Positions 1 through 12,862 of a DNA stretch of 64,000 bases are shown here, one piece after another (position 1 is the first letter of the stretch; each line of letters opens with the position of its first letter). Source of the stretch: Owenia fusiformis. Taxonomy: Eukaryota > Annelida > Polychaeta > Sabellida > Oweniidae. Under the pieces are notes generated by a model. The model did not search any database, was not told where the DNA came from, and saw only the letters and a list, made by a program, of their open reading frames with translations. Location of the stretch: positions 21,581,936 to 21,645,935 of the forward strand of contig CAIIXF020000006.1 of the NCBI GenBank assembly GCA_903813345.2, read 5' to 3'. A program made the position numbers and the translations under genes.

Positions 1-390
1 TCACGTGGGGGCCAATTTGATTTATCAGTTAATTTTATTTCGTTATCTATGACCGTTAGCAGTTATCTAACATTTATTTTATAATGGCTATCGCAAGAAC
101 TCTACGGTGGGCTTACAATGGAGAAAACCGCATTTTCGTAGCTGCAAGTTGAGAAAAGCTATTTCAGTTGTCCTTTAAGTCAAGTTAATGAGACAGAAAA
201 TTATGTGCAGAATTTATATGTCAGTTTATACTGATGTTTAATATATTGATTTCATTAAAGCTTCAAACCAAAATGAAACATTAACACATTGATACAAAGA
301 AATTAGATAATTATTTTCAGTGTATTCAAACTTATAACCTTTTTAAAGCAATTCAAGCACAGGCACAATGTTATATGATGTTCTATTGCA

Positions 391-396
391 TTTATT
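391..396 (-). promoter_or_regulatory. Polyadenylation signal of secreted protein A
   Basis: AATAAA on the minus strand, about 22 nt downstream of the TGA at 418-420. The position is suitable for the poly(A) signal of this gene. Confidence 0.45.
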
Positions 397-417
397 ATAT
401 GCTGTTAATAAAAGATG

Positions 418-2429
418 TCACTTTGGGTCAGTTTTCTTGTTTTTCCTTTTTCTTTTTCTTTTCTTCTCCTTTTTGCTCTTTTTCCGTTTACAATTGACTT
501 TATTTGGGTTTACGCAAGAATGAAGTTTTTGTTTAAACATCATTCTGACTTCACAGGTGCCATCAGTATCATAGTGGAGACAATTACAATCTTGGACGAC
601 ACTTCTTCCTCCCTTACAGTTTATAAATGTTGTACAGTCTTCAGAAGCCATGTCCTCATATAGTTTAGATGTGTGGAATTCTTTGTCAGACCGCATTGGA
701 CATCCTCCAACACGCACAATCTTAGTCAATTTAACATCAATTTCACTCAAAGTACGTGTATTTATTACTGTAAAAACAATAAACCACTGGACTCACACTG
801 GACTCACACTCATGTTCCATGCCTCGATTCAGGCCACAAAGATTGAAAAATTTAGTTAATGTGTTATTGTCTCATAGTACGATGTTCTAAAGGAGAGGGA
901 GTTGTTTGTCAAATGAATTGGGGGACACACCTTTTTGGGTTGAGATATAAACCAAAACAACCCAAAGAGGTGTGTAATAAAGATTTACTTTTCTGTTATC
1001 TCAAAATCTGCTTGGACACTGGTGATCCGCTCGATTGCACTGGTTACCGAAACAAAATGTCGGAACGTCGAAGGTACGATTTTTCTTTTTTCCTTATTTC
1101 ATGCGTTGTAGGCAGAATCCCCACAACACTTTTTCACACAAACGTATATCATATGTTTTAGAAAATGTACATGTTTGCGAAAAAATAGCTCAGAAGACAA
1201 CAGAATCGTCGATTTGATTCCTCACTTAAGTTACAAAAGCGGTATGAGTTAAAAGTGCAGATCTTAACTGTTTTTCGAAATATCGTTTATGTAACTTAAG
1301 TGAGAAATTAAATCGATGAAACGTACCGTTTTGGTAGCCAGCATAATCGAGTAGATCACCTGTCTTGGAACTGTACCATTGGATTTCTATGGGAAATTCC
1401 ACAAAGAGAAAATTCTAGGGATTAAGGAATGTGTACAGTTTACACAATTTTAGAAATTATTGGCATACATAAAGCCTAAACAGAATTTATGTTATTCAAA
1501 AGCGTTGATTAACAATAATTCCCAGCCTTCTGAAGAAAAATTAAAATAGATAATCCTTGAAAATGAGAAATATTTTGGGGATTATATAATGGTGCAATCT
1601 TACAGTCAATAAAATGTTTTAAAGTGTATTGATATTTTTTGTGGAATAAAAAACATAAGGGAAATGCATGAAAAAAAACTCCCCCAATTCATTCGACAAA
1701 CAACTCCCCCTCCTTTTACATTAAAAATTTTATTGTTCATTATTGTCATCATGCAATCGGTGGAAAGGTTTTAAACTTTTTAATATACTTTTATTACCTA
1801 CCATCCCCTTGCTTATCATCATCATCTTCCGAACTGTTCAAATAAATTTCAGTGTGATATTCAACAAATTCCTCCAGTTGACCTGCAATGATTAAAACTA
1901 TTATTTTGAAGCACAAATAAAATAATTCTAATGATCTGACAAATCACTGAAATTTTTTATACGCCCCATCTAATTTATTTCTGTGTTAAACATCACCTTT
2001 CCTCTTTTAGTTCAAAGAACTGTAAGCATTACTTCTTGGGTAATCCTAGATATGAGGCCCCATATTCCCATTTTCAAAGAAGTTAGTTTCTTAATAATTG
2101 TACAGATATAAAATATGGAAAAATTTTTGAATATTAGTCTACAATATGTTTAATTTTGTAATTTATTTAAATCCATTTTTAAAAACAATATTTTATTTTT
2201 ATGCAGTCTGAACTTATGCATTTCATTTGCATGGACTTATTTAATGCGCTCTAATTTAGGAGCTCTTAAGTTGATATCTGTTTTTTGGCTTACGTGTATT
2301 TGATTTATCCATAGTATCATAATCTGTAGCTTCTTATACAAATGTACTGTACCTACCAAATGCTAAGTCCAGATATGACACCAAAACTGCACTAATTATT
2401 AAGCATATTGTCACAGCTTTTTTCTGCAT
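418..2429 (-). CDS. Small secreted cysteine-rich protein A (CBM14/peritrophin-like), basic tail
   Basis: Three exons on the minus strand: 2357-2429, 1802-1882 and 418-767. All junctions are GT-AG and both introns are phase 1. The joined CDS is 504 nt (167 aa). Exon 1 encodes a start Met and a hydrophobic signal peptide ending near LDLAFG. Exon 2 is acidic (SSEDDDDKQGD). Exon 3 holds the cysteine domain: GGCPMRSD, then CTTFINC, a CNC pair, DGTC, and a closing LHSCV..P..VNC. The last part (C-x12-C-x7-C) matches the end of peritrophin-A/CBM14 chitin-binding domains, but the extra C-x-C pair and wider spacing are not typical, so chitin binding is only an inference. The C-terminus is a run of Lys and Arg. 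An AATAAA lies 22 nt past the stop. It is clearly a paralogue of the gene at 4134-5503: the intron phases, signal peptide and cysteine pattern are all shared. An unrelated disulfide-rich secreted protein is the alternative. Confidence 0.75.
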
Positions 2430-2872
2430 CTCGTCCTGTTATATCTTGTGGAAAATAGAATGTCGTATATGTCTCCTAAATCTTTGAAGTATAATAATCT
2501 AACAAATCCAAATACAAACAGATAGTTTACATTAAAGTAAGCTTCTTGTTATCACATTGGATGAAATATTATGTAATCTTACCAGTAGCATGTCTGCTTG
2601 CTGTATGAAGGCGTGTAAGTATATGTCATTATTTTGCTTTTATTTCATTATTAAGAAACAATTTGCACACATATTACAAAACCTGTATTTGTTGACATAT
2701 TGTACCTTCAATAGGTGAAATAAAAGTATGCCATTGAGATTAAAGTGGCATTGAATATAAGAATTGCTCTATCCAGGAAATATTTTGGGTGTGGTGGAAA
2801 CATCTTCTGTATAACCATTCAATCGGGATAAATTGTATTTATATCATATTTTATCCCTTTTATATACTATTA

Positions 2873-3164
2873 TCATGGGCGTAACCAGCTTTCAGTCAGG
2901 GGGGGGTGCTATCGCCCCAAAATATTTCGATTTTCAGTCGGGGGGGGGGGAGTTTGCGATCATGGCATATGCGAGGCCAAAAAAAAATTGTTTAAGATTT
3001 GTTTTGAATTTTACCCCAAAATTATGTAACTTCCTTCAAAATTGAGCTAGAAGCTTCAAATAATAGTATTTAAAGCTTTTTTCTTCTATCTAATGGTTCT
3101 ATTTTGATTGGTTGGGGGGGGGGGGTGCATTCACACCCATCATACCCCTCTGACTACACCCATA
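2873..3164. mobile_element. MITE-like element with poly-G blocks
   Basis: The left end ATGGGCGTAACCAG is matched, imperfectly, by an inverted right end (CTGACTACACCCAT). Inside are several runs of 7-11 G. There is no coding capacity. The architecture resembles the GGCCCGTAGCC family elsewhere in the window, but the ends differ, so it is a separate family. It lies between the two secreted-protein genes. Confidence 0.5.
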
Positions 3165-4133
3165 GGCTAAAGGTTGTGGTAGGAGCTAAATAGACTGTGG
3201 TTTAAAAGTCTAGCGAGAGCCCTGAATGATATCAGTTCAGATATATAGAGGATATCCTATTTCAGATTTTAATGTAAGCCAGGATGTATATTTCAAAACT
3301 AGATCAAAAACACATTTCAGTAATTCATAAATTATGCATAATTGTCATAATGCAAATGTTTAATATTGTAATTGTAGTCTTAATGTTGAAACAGGTATCG
3401 CACAATGTTAAATGAATTCATGATCAGTTTGCTAAGTAGATATATAGGTAATTGGTAGGTATCTCAAATTCTGGTTTATGTGTGTTTCCAGCTGAACTGT
3501 CCCATGCTCCATTTTCATTTCAAGAACCATCCTTAGAAATGTCTTTACTATTCATTAAACAGTTTGCCTGGAAATATACATTGTAAGACAAGTTCTTAAT
3601 TTGCTAACTTGGCAAAAATAATGAATCTGTAGAATAACTTGTCAACTTTGTCTTTGTCGATTGAATTGCCAAAATGAAATGACAACTGGTAGTTTTCAAA
3701 ATTACATTCTCATTACATGTATTGATGCGGAATGATGCGAAAGTTTTTTCTGATTAAATCTGTCAGTATTTCTGCTTTCCTGAGATTTATATATGTAAAA
3801 CAGATGGGTTATATCTTTGACTTCATTTAAAATTCAAACAGTTTTAAACATTTTAATTATGGTATGAATGAATCCGAACATGGAATTTTGGTATTACATG
3901 TTATCATAAATGCAAATCATGGCAAAATATAACAAAACATTTCCATATGCCTTTGTGCTGTACAGCCTTCTTGTCTTTCAATAAACTAAAACTAAAAATA
4001 TATATAGCAGCTAATTTCTTCTTAATTTTTAATTATTTGACAAAAGATTGAACAATCTAAATCCAAGGGATAAAGTCCATAATTTTAATTCTGTTGTCTT
4101 ATTGATCAGAAGTTCCTGTCTTGATAAAAGATG

Positions 4134-5503
4134 TCACTGCTCATCAGATTCTACTTCCTGTTCATCAGATTCTTTTTTCTCATTATGGTTACACTTCACG
4201 AGACCTGGGGTTACGCAAATGTGAAGCTGTGGCTTGAATCTCATACGGGTTCTACACGTGCCATCGACGTCATATTTATAGCAGTGACATTGCTGTACCT
4301 TTCTCCCCAAACCGCAGTTGATGAATGTCGTACAATCCTCAGAATTCTCATCCTCATACAACTCAGATATGTGGTACCTGCTGTCGGCTCTTCTTGGACA
4401 TCCTGCGTAGTCTTCATCAACTATAATTTTATGGAAAAATATTAAGATCAGACTTTTTCAATTGAAACCGTGTAAAAGAAGTTGTATACAGTATTATAAT
4501 CTCTTTAACACAAATTCTTTTTGCCAATTTTAATTCGCCTCACTTATTTTAATATCCTGTCAACATCCTTGTATAATTTTATTCGAGAAAATCCCTTTCT
4601 CAAAAATATTGACATATTGACAATACCTGTTTCCAGTTGTTTTTCTTCATACAGGCAATATTTTGAAATTCAGTTCAAAGGAATTTCACTGTATTTTGCA
4701 ATTCATTTGATCTATGAAACATATCCCCATAAATATTGTGATCTTTTTGAGATACTTTGGAGGCATCTACCATCATCAGGCCCATAGCCAGGGGGGGTTC
4801 GAACCACCCCCCCGGCATAAAAATCGTTCAAAATCATGCAGCTTTTCACCACTCTTGAGGACTTTTTAAGTGATTTTGGCCATTTTTGGACCAAACTTGT
4901 CACAAGTGAACTCCCCCCTGAAATTTTTCAAAAAGTGAACCCCCCTTGGCAAATCCTGGCTAGGGGCCTGATCATATAGTATGTGGGTTACAGAAACAAT
5001 GGAACAAAATGATTTGTTTTCTAATGTCTCTTCTTCCTTATAGTGAAAACATTTCTAAATAGAACTTGAAATACTTACTTATATTTTTTCCCTTTTGGTT
5101 AAGTCTTCCCCGACTGTTAAACAAATTGAGATCGAAGCCACCTAAAATTGTTACGGCATTAATATTGTTGTTTTATTCAAGAAGATTCTAACACAAAGCC
5201 TAGCATTAGCATACTTATCAACTTTTTCTATCAAATATCATTTAACACTACTTGCAAACTTTTTAAACTTTATTAATCTAAGAAGTGCGACAAAGTTTCA
5301 TTTTTTGTCACCTCCACAACTTGTATTGTTGTGACTGGAGCAATTTGCAAATTTTTACACTTTTATTATCTAATTTATGCAATAACCTACCAAATTTAGA
5401 CATTTTCCCATGTTAATGCATTCTCTTACTTACCATATGCCAAATCCAGACATGACACAAATACTGTCATAATCAAACATATTGTCATCATTTTCATTTC
5501 CAT
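4134..5503 (-). CDS. Small secreted cysteine-rich protein B (CBM14/peritrophin-like), acidic tail
   Basis: Three exons on the minus strand: 5434-5503, 5079-5141 and 4134-4420. Both introns are phase 1, with donors GTAAGT. The CDS is 420 nt (139 aa). Exon 1 encodes a signal peptide rich in Met, Ile and Val ending SCLDLAYG. Exon 2 encodes a short spacer (GFDLNLFNSRGRLNQKGKN). Exon 3 encodes CPRRAD, CTTFINC, a CHC pair, DGTC, and ICVTP..VKC, the same cysteine order as the neighbouring gene at 418-2429, so eight cysteines and probably four disulfides. The tail is acidic (NEKKESDEQEVESDEQ), in contrast to the Lys/Arg tail of the neighbour. The two genes are head-to-tail, about 1.7 kb apart, and arose by tandem duplication. 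The end of the domain looks like CBM14, but binding is not established. Confidence 0.78.
4777..4970. mobile_element. MITE, GGCCCGTAGCC family, copy 1
   Basis: Terminal inverted repeats CAGGCCCATAGCCAGG and CCTGGCTAGGGGCCTG enclose about 160 bp with G/C homopolymer blocks near both ends. It is flanked by ATCAT on both sides, consistent with a 5-bp target duplication. Other copies are at 7128, 14160 and 28077. Confidence 0.7.
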
Positions 5504-6456
5504 ACTAGAATGGGTTTCCTTCTGGACTTATCTTTTATGTGTTTTCCTTCCTGTATCTCATCTGCCTATCTATCTTCTACTACTGTAATTCAAATAATAG
5601 AAACGCAATTGTTGCTTTATTATATGTCAGTAGGCCACATGTATTAATTATTTGTTTAACTTTTAATGAAGTTTAGAACAAATTAATTGTTACTTTTTGT
5701 AAATGTATGTAAATTATTTTCAACTATCTCAGGTAATCCCATCTTTTTCTGTAAAAATTAACTGTCAGGAATCTAAAGTTTCATTTAATCAAATTGGCAT
5801 TAAATATAAATTAAATGTCAAATCTAAAGATTAAATCGCTATCTCCCGTAAACATCACATCTTTAAACAATTAATTGAATATGAGGTAATGACAAAACAT
5901 ATTTAATTAGATATTTCAAATAAAAGCGTCACTCATCCAATCAATATTGTTTTTCTAGCTTTAAATTAATCTTATAGTTAAATTATTAAAGGGGGCATCA
6001 ATCATAAATAGCAATCTGTTTGAAAATTATTTAAAAAACATTAGATTAGAAAAACATCTAGATTTGTATTTTGGATAATTAAGATCATATTGATTTGTAA
6101 ATTGCAAAAATATATCACACCATTTTCTCTCTCTTTATGGCAGACTCAACCTTTAACTAGTAGGTGATGTATCATTATATACTGGAAACAAGACACTTTT
6201 ATAGGGTCTTTCTGATTTATGCTGATGCCTTGTCACCATACTAAAGTATATAAGTCAGTAGTGAATATAAGATGTGGGATACTTTCTTCTTATCGCTCTG
6301 TACAGTCATTGCAAAGCAGATAAAAATCAGTCAAGTTTATATTTGTAAGGTATATGTGCTATCAAGTCTTGGAAAGGGGTGGGAGAGAGGTAGAGAGGAC
6401 CTACAAGAATGTAATATTGATCATTGGCTGGGAGGGGTTAAACATGTAGGATCCAG
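5504..6456. other. Non-coding stretch upstream of secreted protein B
   Basis: AT-rich sequence without a convincing exon. It presumably holds the minus-strand promoter of the gene starting at 5503, but I could not pick out a convincing TATA box or initiator. Confidence 0.4.
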
Positions 6457-6812
6457 GTACCCTGCACACAGAGTCTAGTTATAAACTATCCTCTGCCTAG
6501 TAAAGACAATATTAAAGTTTAGCAGCCCTGCCCCAAAGATTGGTGCCTGTGACAGCCCGGGTAATTAATCATTTCAAATCTACCACGCTGAACCTTTCTC
6601 AACCAATCAGTGAAGTCGAAGGAACACGTGTTAAATACGTCCTCATTTAACTATGCGGTGATGTCAGAGGAAATGACCATATAGAAAGTCATCTGTAATT
6701 CGACGACGATCTCTGATTGGTTCGGTGAGATCAGAGATTTATTGTATACTGAAAGAATGAAGACGAAGCTCTCTTTTAAGAAGTGAAGTCAAACAAATGC
6801 AAAGGGTTCCAG
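6457..6812 (+). repeat. Promoter-like dispersed repeat, copy 1
   Basis: About 355 bp, homologous over its whole length to the reverse complement of 36812-37180. Shared landmarks in order are CCCTGC..CAGAGTCTAGTT, CTCTGCCTA, ACCAATCAG, GGAATGACCATATA (here GAAATGACCATATA), CTGATTGG, and a well-conserved end GAAGACGAAGCTCTCTTTTA followed by AGAAGTGAAGTCAAAC. The CCAAT box and TATA-like motif in one orientation resemble a pol II promoter or a solo LTR. No flanking target duplication was evident. Confidence 0.55.
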
Positions 6813-7127
6813 GGCAGTTGTAATTGAATTGTAAGAATTGTTACCTTAACATTCTCTTTCCAACAATTTATTCCAGAGTTAAACAATCAGTCATAGTTGT
6901 AATGTTGATTAATAGCAGGAATTATGATTAATACTTATAGAAAATTAATGATTAATCCTTACTAATTGTTATGACAATCAATTAAATTTTTCCTTATTGT
7001 TAAATCTGTAATAATCCTTGGGAAAAAGAATGGGGTTTAAACATTTTCAGGATAATCGTCATCAAATTACATCTGTATAGTTTCATCTGTATAGTTGAAT
7101 AGTTCATCATTAAACATGTATGTTATA

Positions 7128-7331
7128 CAGGCCCGTAGCCAGGGGGGGTTCGCAGGGTTCGGGCGAACCCCCCCCTGGCCAAAAACTCTTTCAAAATCAT
7201 GCAGTTTTTCACCATATTGAGCACTTGTCAAGTGATTTTAGCCACATTTGGGCCAAAATTGTTAAATGTGAACCCCCCTGGAAATTTTTGAAAAATGAAT
7301 CCCCCCTTGGCAAATCCTGGCTACGGGCCTG
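7128..7331. mobile_element. MITE, GGCCCGTAGCC family, copy 2
   Basis: Inverted ends CAGGCCCGTAGCCAGG and CCTGGCTACGGGCCTG. It is flanked by a perfect 5-bp duplication, TTATA. The interior contains CTTTCAAAATCATGCAG and paired CCCCCC blocks, shared with copies 1, 3 and 4. Confidence 0.8.
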
Positions 7332-7942
7332 TTATAAGTAAGGTTTGTGAAAAATAATCAAAGTAATTAACAGATTATAAACTATCTGACTCAATACGAA
7401 AATATATTTATGATTTCTCATGTTTTATTGGTTTTATGAGTCTTTTAATCAGATAATAAATAATTGTTAATTGGTATTATATAAAAAAAAACTGTAGGCT
7501 AGGCAAGATAATTAATTAAGAAAATAACAGTATAATATAATAGTACTTTTATATGGAGTATCATGTATGTTGTATGTATATTAACTGGGCTTTTCACTTC
7601 CATATGAGTTAAACTAACATCACTTGACAAAGTTTATGTATTTCATTGAATAATTGTATTTTGGGATATTTGAAAACAACTGTTTCTAAACAAACTTGAA
7701 TTATTCTTGAACTCTGTTGATAGATGTTTCCTCAGTGATGTTTTCAATATCAAGAGCAAGAGGGGGGAAAGCCCCAGCGCTTTAGCGGTGACAGACATAT
7801 TACGTCTATTGCGTTACGGTGACCTTCATTTGCGCAAATTCTCACCAGTTAGTTTTCAAAATATAGCGCGCTGTTGTGATGGTTTAATCGATTTAAGCAT
7901 ATTCTTTACGTCTTTCTCTATCTTGATGTGAAATAACAAGCT

Positions 7943-8591
7943 CACCCTTGGTATACGCAGCTAACAAAAATTGACCGGTACGGGTTAACGGTTTTATTTG
8001 AATTTAAAACAGCCATAACTTGCTCAATATTGACTTCCTCGTGTCTAATTTGAAATATATGATGCCTCCCGATGCTTTTAAGTACCCCAATTTTTTACAG
8101 ATTTTTAAACAGACCAAAACTCTCTAAATGCGCATTTATGCTCTTTTCTCTCGAGAACGACTGTCTCATTTTCGGGGCAATAGCTGATGAAATTCTTTGT
8201 CACAAAGTTTGGCATTTTTTATAAAATCAAACGCGCGTCATTGAAACTCACAAGATGTAAATAGCATGTCATTTACATCATACCTTGATGGGGAAAAATA
8301 GATCTTATATGTTAGAAGTACTAAATAAAAGTTCTCGTGAAAATGAGACAGTCGTTCTCGAGAGAAAAGAGCATAAATGCGCATTTAGAGAGTTTTGGTC
8401 CGTTTAAAAATCTGTAAAAAATTGGGGTACTTAAAAGCATCGGGAGGCATCATATATTACAAATTAGACACGAGGAAGTCAATATTGAGCATGTTATGGC
8501 TATTTTAAATTCAAATAAAACCGTTAACCCGTACCGGTCCAGCTTTTGACCCGTACCGGTCAATTTTCGTTAGCTGCGTATACCAAGGGTG
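7943..8591. mobile_element. Foldback element with ~300-bp inverted arms (649 bp)
   Basis: The outer ends are CACCCTTGGTATACGCAGC and its inverse GCTGCGTATACCAAGGGTG. The arms pair through most of the element, for example GGTTAACCGT against ACGGTTAACC and CGAGAACGACTGTCTCATTT against its inverse, around a spacer near 8190-8330. The right arm has an extra short insertion near 8541. AAGCT flanks both sides as a perfect 5-bp target duplication. It has no transposase and is therefore non-autonomous. Confidence 0.8.
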
Positions 8592-11365
8592 AAGCTATGG
8601 TATTGGTTAACACGCCAGAAATTAACATGTTCGAAGTGTTATACGTAAATTTTGAATATGCCATTTTTGTTTGTCAATTTTGACCAATCAAAGACGTGGG
8701 TCATCTCGATACAGTTTTACATTATAAACGTAAGTCACCTTTGAACTCTGGGGTTATTCCCTCCCTTGTCAAGAGCTTTATCATGTTTCAACATCAACAT
8801 TTATGTATCATTTCATCCATAGCACATTAAAAAAACAGATTTCATTCTACTTATATTAGATAACAGAGATTGTTTAATACAATGAAAAATTATAAAGAAA
8901 TATTTACACATTTGTAATAAAGTTTTATGATAATGAAATTAACCTTTCCTTAATAGTCTAGTAGTGGCTGCAGATCTTCTAAAATAGCATAGAAATAATA
9001 TATAAGAACATCTCTATAAATGTTGAAGGTCAATTCATCAATTGACTCGATGTTGATTGAATCTTTGTAATGTGTGAATATCAAGTAGTCAACACTTTTT
9101 AGCAGTACCAGGGTGCTCTTGTCATACAAATGCAGATAAATGAGAATATATTTCTGCTTAATTTTTAATCAGTCATTTGTGTCAAGTAATTAGAAGAGCT
9201 AGCAATACTGTTATAGGGTGTTTTTGGTATTTTTACGACTTTTCTGTTCTCAGACCCCATAACCATTTCCTTATGTACTGGGATATTACAGAACTGAAGA
9301 TATTTGTGAAATAAATGGGAGCATAATTTTGCTTATCGCTTCCTTTAGTATCGCTTTAGAAGAACATGCAATAACATGTCAGAAGCAACCTTGCATTTAG
9401 TAATAGGGCAATCTGTAGAGCCATGTTCAACTGTAAAATTAACACTTTCATTACATTTTTGAAATTTGAAAGTATCAGTCAAGACTTTGAATATAAATTC
9501 TTCAAGTTCAGATAAGTTCTGTTACATTTCTCAAAAACAAATTAAAATATGATACATTTTGAGAGAGGTAGTCTTTACTGATGATGTAATGCTGAAAGTG
9601 GTGGTTTAGACCATCCCTGAATCTGGTGTTAGCTTAGGAGAGATCTACATGTTTGGATCATGGAACTCTGGCTCGTTTACCTGTAGCCACCTGAGCTGTA
9701 TGTTGAATAAGCTCATTCAAGATCTTACTGAGTCTCTTGATTTTCCGGGTTTATCCCAGCAATGCATGGGTAAACAAAGTACAGGATATTAAGGAATATG
9801 GAAGTTATCTTTGGATTAATGGCTCGTATAGCAGAACTTCATTTCAGTTACTGATAGTGTCAAGGGGTAACCTTGACTTCTTTTACTGGCTTTTCACTTG
9901 AGGATCGATCCTTGGATTTGAGCACTTATAGCTGTAAATAATCATAGATCGGAAAATGGAGGAACATTTATCAATGAAATGAAGCGAATGTTTGTTTTCA
10001 TTTTATTTATGGAAATTAAAAGTAAAGGAACTAAGTACAGTATGTCAGGATGGTGGAATAAATAGGCAAAATTTTCATTTATTATTCTACCAAAATATCC
10101 TATCGAAAAAAAAGCTATTTGGATGTAAGAAATAATATATTTATAATTTGCGAACGTAAATGGAGAAATCATTTTGTGAGCGCACATGTAAATGCAGTTA
10201 CTTTACCCATTTCTTATGTATGGTTAAGTTCACAATAGAATAGTTTTTAGATTTTCAGATCACGAATTAAAGTGGAAGGATTGCCTAAAATCATCTTTTA
10301 TTAATTCATAATTATTGAAATTGTATCAGTTTCATTGAAACTCTGAAATGAAACTCTTAAAGTTAAATACATGTTATAGTTGTTAAGGTAAAGTATTCCA
10401 CATGACATTTATATTTCAGTTGAACGCCCTACAGGAAAGAATTCTTTTTAATGCTTATGTCATATGCCATACACAGTGTGGCTATTTTTGGTGCAGTTTC
10501 CAATCAGGGTAGGTTCTGGCAGACCAGCTTGTATCACTGGCAGTTATGTAACCTCTCTGTAACCCTACTGGTAATAGCGTTTATTTTGTAAACGAAGATT
10601 CATCCTGCCTCTGGTGTATCTTGTATTGCTTCACAATCTTTCCTGTTATCTTGTCGTTTTACTATTTTTACTTTTTACATTTCGACTGCCAACTCAAACT
10701 GTTAGCAAAATACTTCAGGTACTGTATACTCGGGAGTCTTCACAATTAAAAAGCAAACTGGAATATTCAAAGTTCTCACAATTAAAGTGCATTTATCAGA
10801 ATGTTCTTTGTCTTCATGATAAGAGAATTTATTGGGATGTTCTTGATCATCGCAATTATAATGTTCTTAGCTTTTACTGTTGTTCACTTCAGTTAAGCCA
10901 AAAAATGTGAAGCAAATAACCAACCATAGACTTAGGTGAGAGGAAAAATGATTTCAAGACCCCGATATTTCATTTTTATCTCCCAAGACAACAGTATCTT
11001 CTTGTTAAGTTGTAAATTCGTCCATTTAATCAAGCTGATCAACAAGTGTTTACAGAATAAAACTAGAAATATCTGATAAGTCATACTTTGAGGGAAAAGT
11101 ACCATGTAGCTATCGTATTTGGGATGATAATTCATATTTTATGGAGGAAAGTTCCTGCGAAGAACAACAATTCTAATTTGTTTGGATTTAATTAGATTTT
11201 ATTAGAATGAACCAAGACCTCCAGTTTATCATTATCACATTCAACATTCTCCTAATTTAAGGTTTTGTTTGTTGGTTATTAATTCCATATTGTTTATGGG
11301 GGTTGTGTGAGTTGGCTTTTCTAATTTATTGCCACTTCTGGTTTGTAAGGTTTGTAAACCATTTC
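8592..11365. other. Gene-free AT-rich stretch
   Basis: I see no exon with a convincing reading frame plus splice sites, and no clear element. The short open frames here are hydrophobic, AT-driven and lack homology that I recognise. Confidence 0.4.
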
Positions 11366-11765
11366 AGGTAAAACCTGTTAAAAGTGACTGTATACTCGTA
11401 CTGAGAGCGCTAAAATGTTTATATTGAGAGGTGGTGTCCATATTGAGAGGTATATTGAATATTATTCACATTAAGAGGTGTTCATATTGAGAAGGTGAGG
11501 TGTTTTTATGGAGAAGTGTTCATATTAAGAGGTATTATATTCATATTGAGAGGTATTTGATTTATTTCATATATTGAAATGTGTTCACATAATGAAGTGT
11601 TCATATTGAGAAGATGAGGTCTTTTCATTGAGAAGTGTTCATATTAAGAGGTATAATATTCATATTGAGAGGTATTTGATTTATTTCATATATTGAAATG
11701 TGTTCACATAATGAAGTGTTCATATTGAGATTTGTTTACATTCTGAGGTTTTTGTTTCAAATGGT
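11366..11765. repeat. Minisatellite of TTCATATTGAGAGGT-type units
   Basis: The stretch begins with GTAAAACCTGTTAAAAGTGACTG, which resembles the ends of the ACAGTAAAACC element family. It continues as imperfect tandem units containing GTGTTCATATTGAGAGGT. A longer block of about 115 bp, including TTGATTTATTTCATATATTG, is duplicated. The same TTCA.ATTGAGAGG phrase occurs inside the family copy at 27102-27316, so this is probably an internally expanded member. Confidence 0.6.
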
Positions 11766-12512
11766 AGTTATTAATGAAATATAATCAATAATGAAAAAGT
11801 GTTGATATTTAAAGATGTTCACCTTAAATAGGTAAACTCCATTTACAACTCCATGTACCTATAGGAAGTTTTATTACGAACGAATCTTGAAGCAGTAATT
11901 GAGTTGTTCCCAGTTGTTTTGAGTATTGGTGCCTATTGAGATGCAAACACTTGCACAACAGCTAGTCAGTGAAGTGTTTTATTGAAATTCACAGCACTGA
12001 TAAGAAAGAAAAATATATAAATGTAAGGAGGAATTTCTAGCCTCTAATAAAGATCCTGCAATTGAGAGTTGAGAGGACCCTATACACAGTACATTGGCAT
12101 TATTGGCCTTTTTGACTTTTAAAGTGTATGCTTGATAAAAAGATAGAGCGATTTTTTTCCTTTTTCCTATCGAACAGATTTGTCTCATTATCTCTACATA
12201 GTAAGATTAAGGTACTGATAGATTTATGTAAGTTTGTACAATATTTGGAGGAGTCTGTCTGGCTTTTGGAAGTATTTCTGTCTTATTAGTATGGTAAATA
12301 TCAATGTATCATCTTCTAAGCCCCAGAGAAAGCATATACATGGACAAGAATATGAGATGTAGCTCTATAAGTATTACTAATTGGAAACCTATATACAGAG
12401 TGAGTGAAAAAATGCAACTCACCTTACTGTGAAGAACTTTGATATGTACATATGATGTATATGTGAATGTTCATTTTTCTATTGATATGTGAAGTTCTTT
12501 CTGATTTCTGAC

Positions 12513-12862
12513 ACCAGAGAAAGTTGCATTGTTGAGCGCGCGACAACTTCTCGCAACTTTCAGTACAGAGCGCAACTTTTACAAATCTGCGCAACTTAAC
12601 GCAATTTTAACACTTCAGTTCGTTTACCAGTCAATATCTATTGTAAATTCCTTCCACTCAAAATCAGAATTAAACAATTTTTTCGAGAGCTAGATTATGG
12701 ACATGAATATGAAGCAATTTTTGGTGACTGTTAATGAGAGAGCCTCCAGACCACAGGGCTTTTACATGGCGCAACTTTTTGCAACCTTTGTTATTTTTAG
12801 ATCACAACTTTTGCATACCCATCCCACAACTTTTTGAGAAAAAAATTGCAACATTCTCTGGT
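12513..12862. mobile_element. Inverted-repeat element with repeated GCGCAACTTT motifs
   Basis: The ends are ACCAGAGAAAGTTGCA and the inverse TGCAACATTCTCTGGT. The interior holds many variants of CGCAACTTT on one strand. There is no coding capacity and no clear target duplication. Confidence 0.55.
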
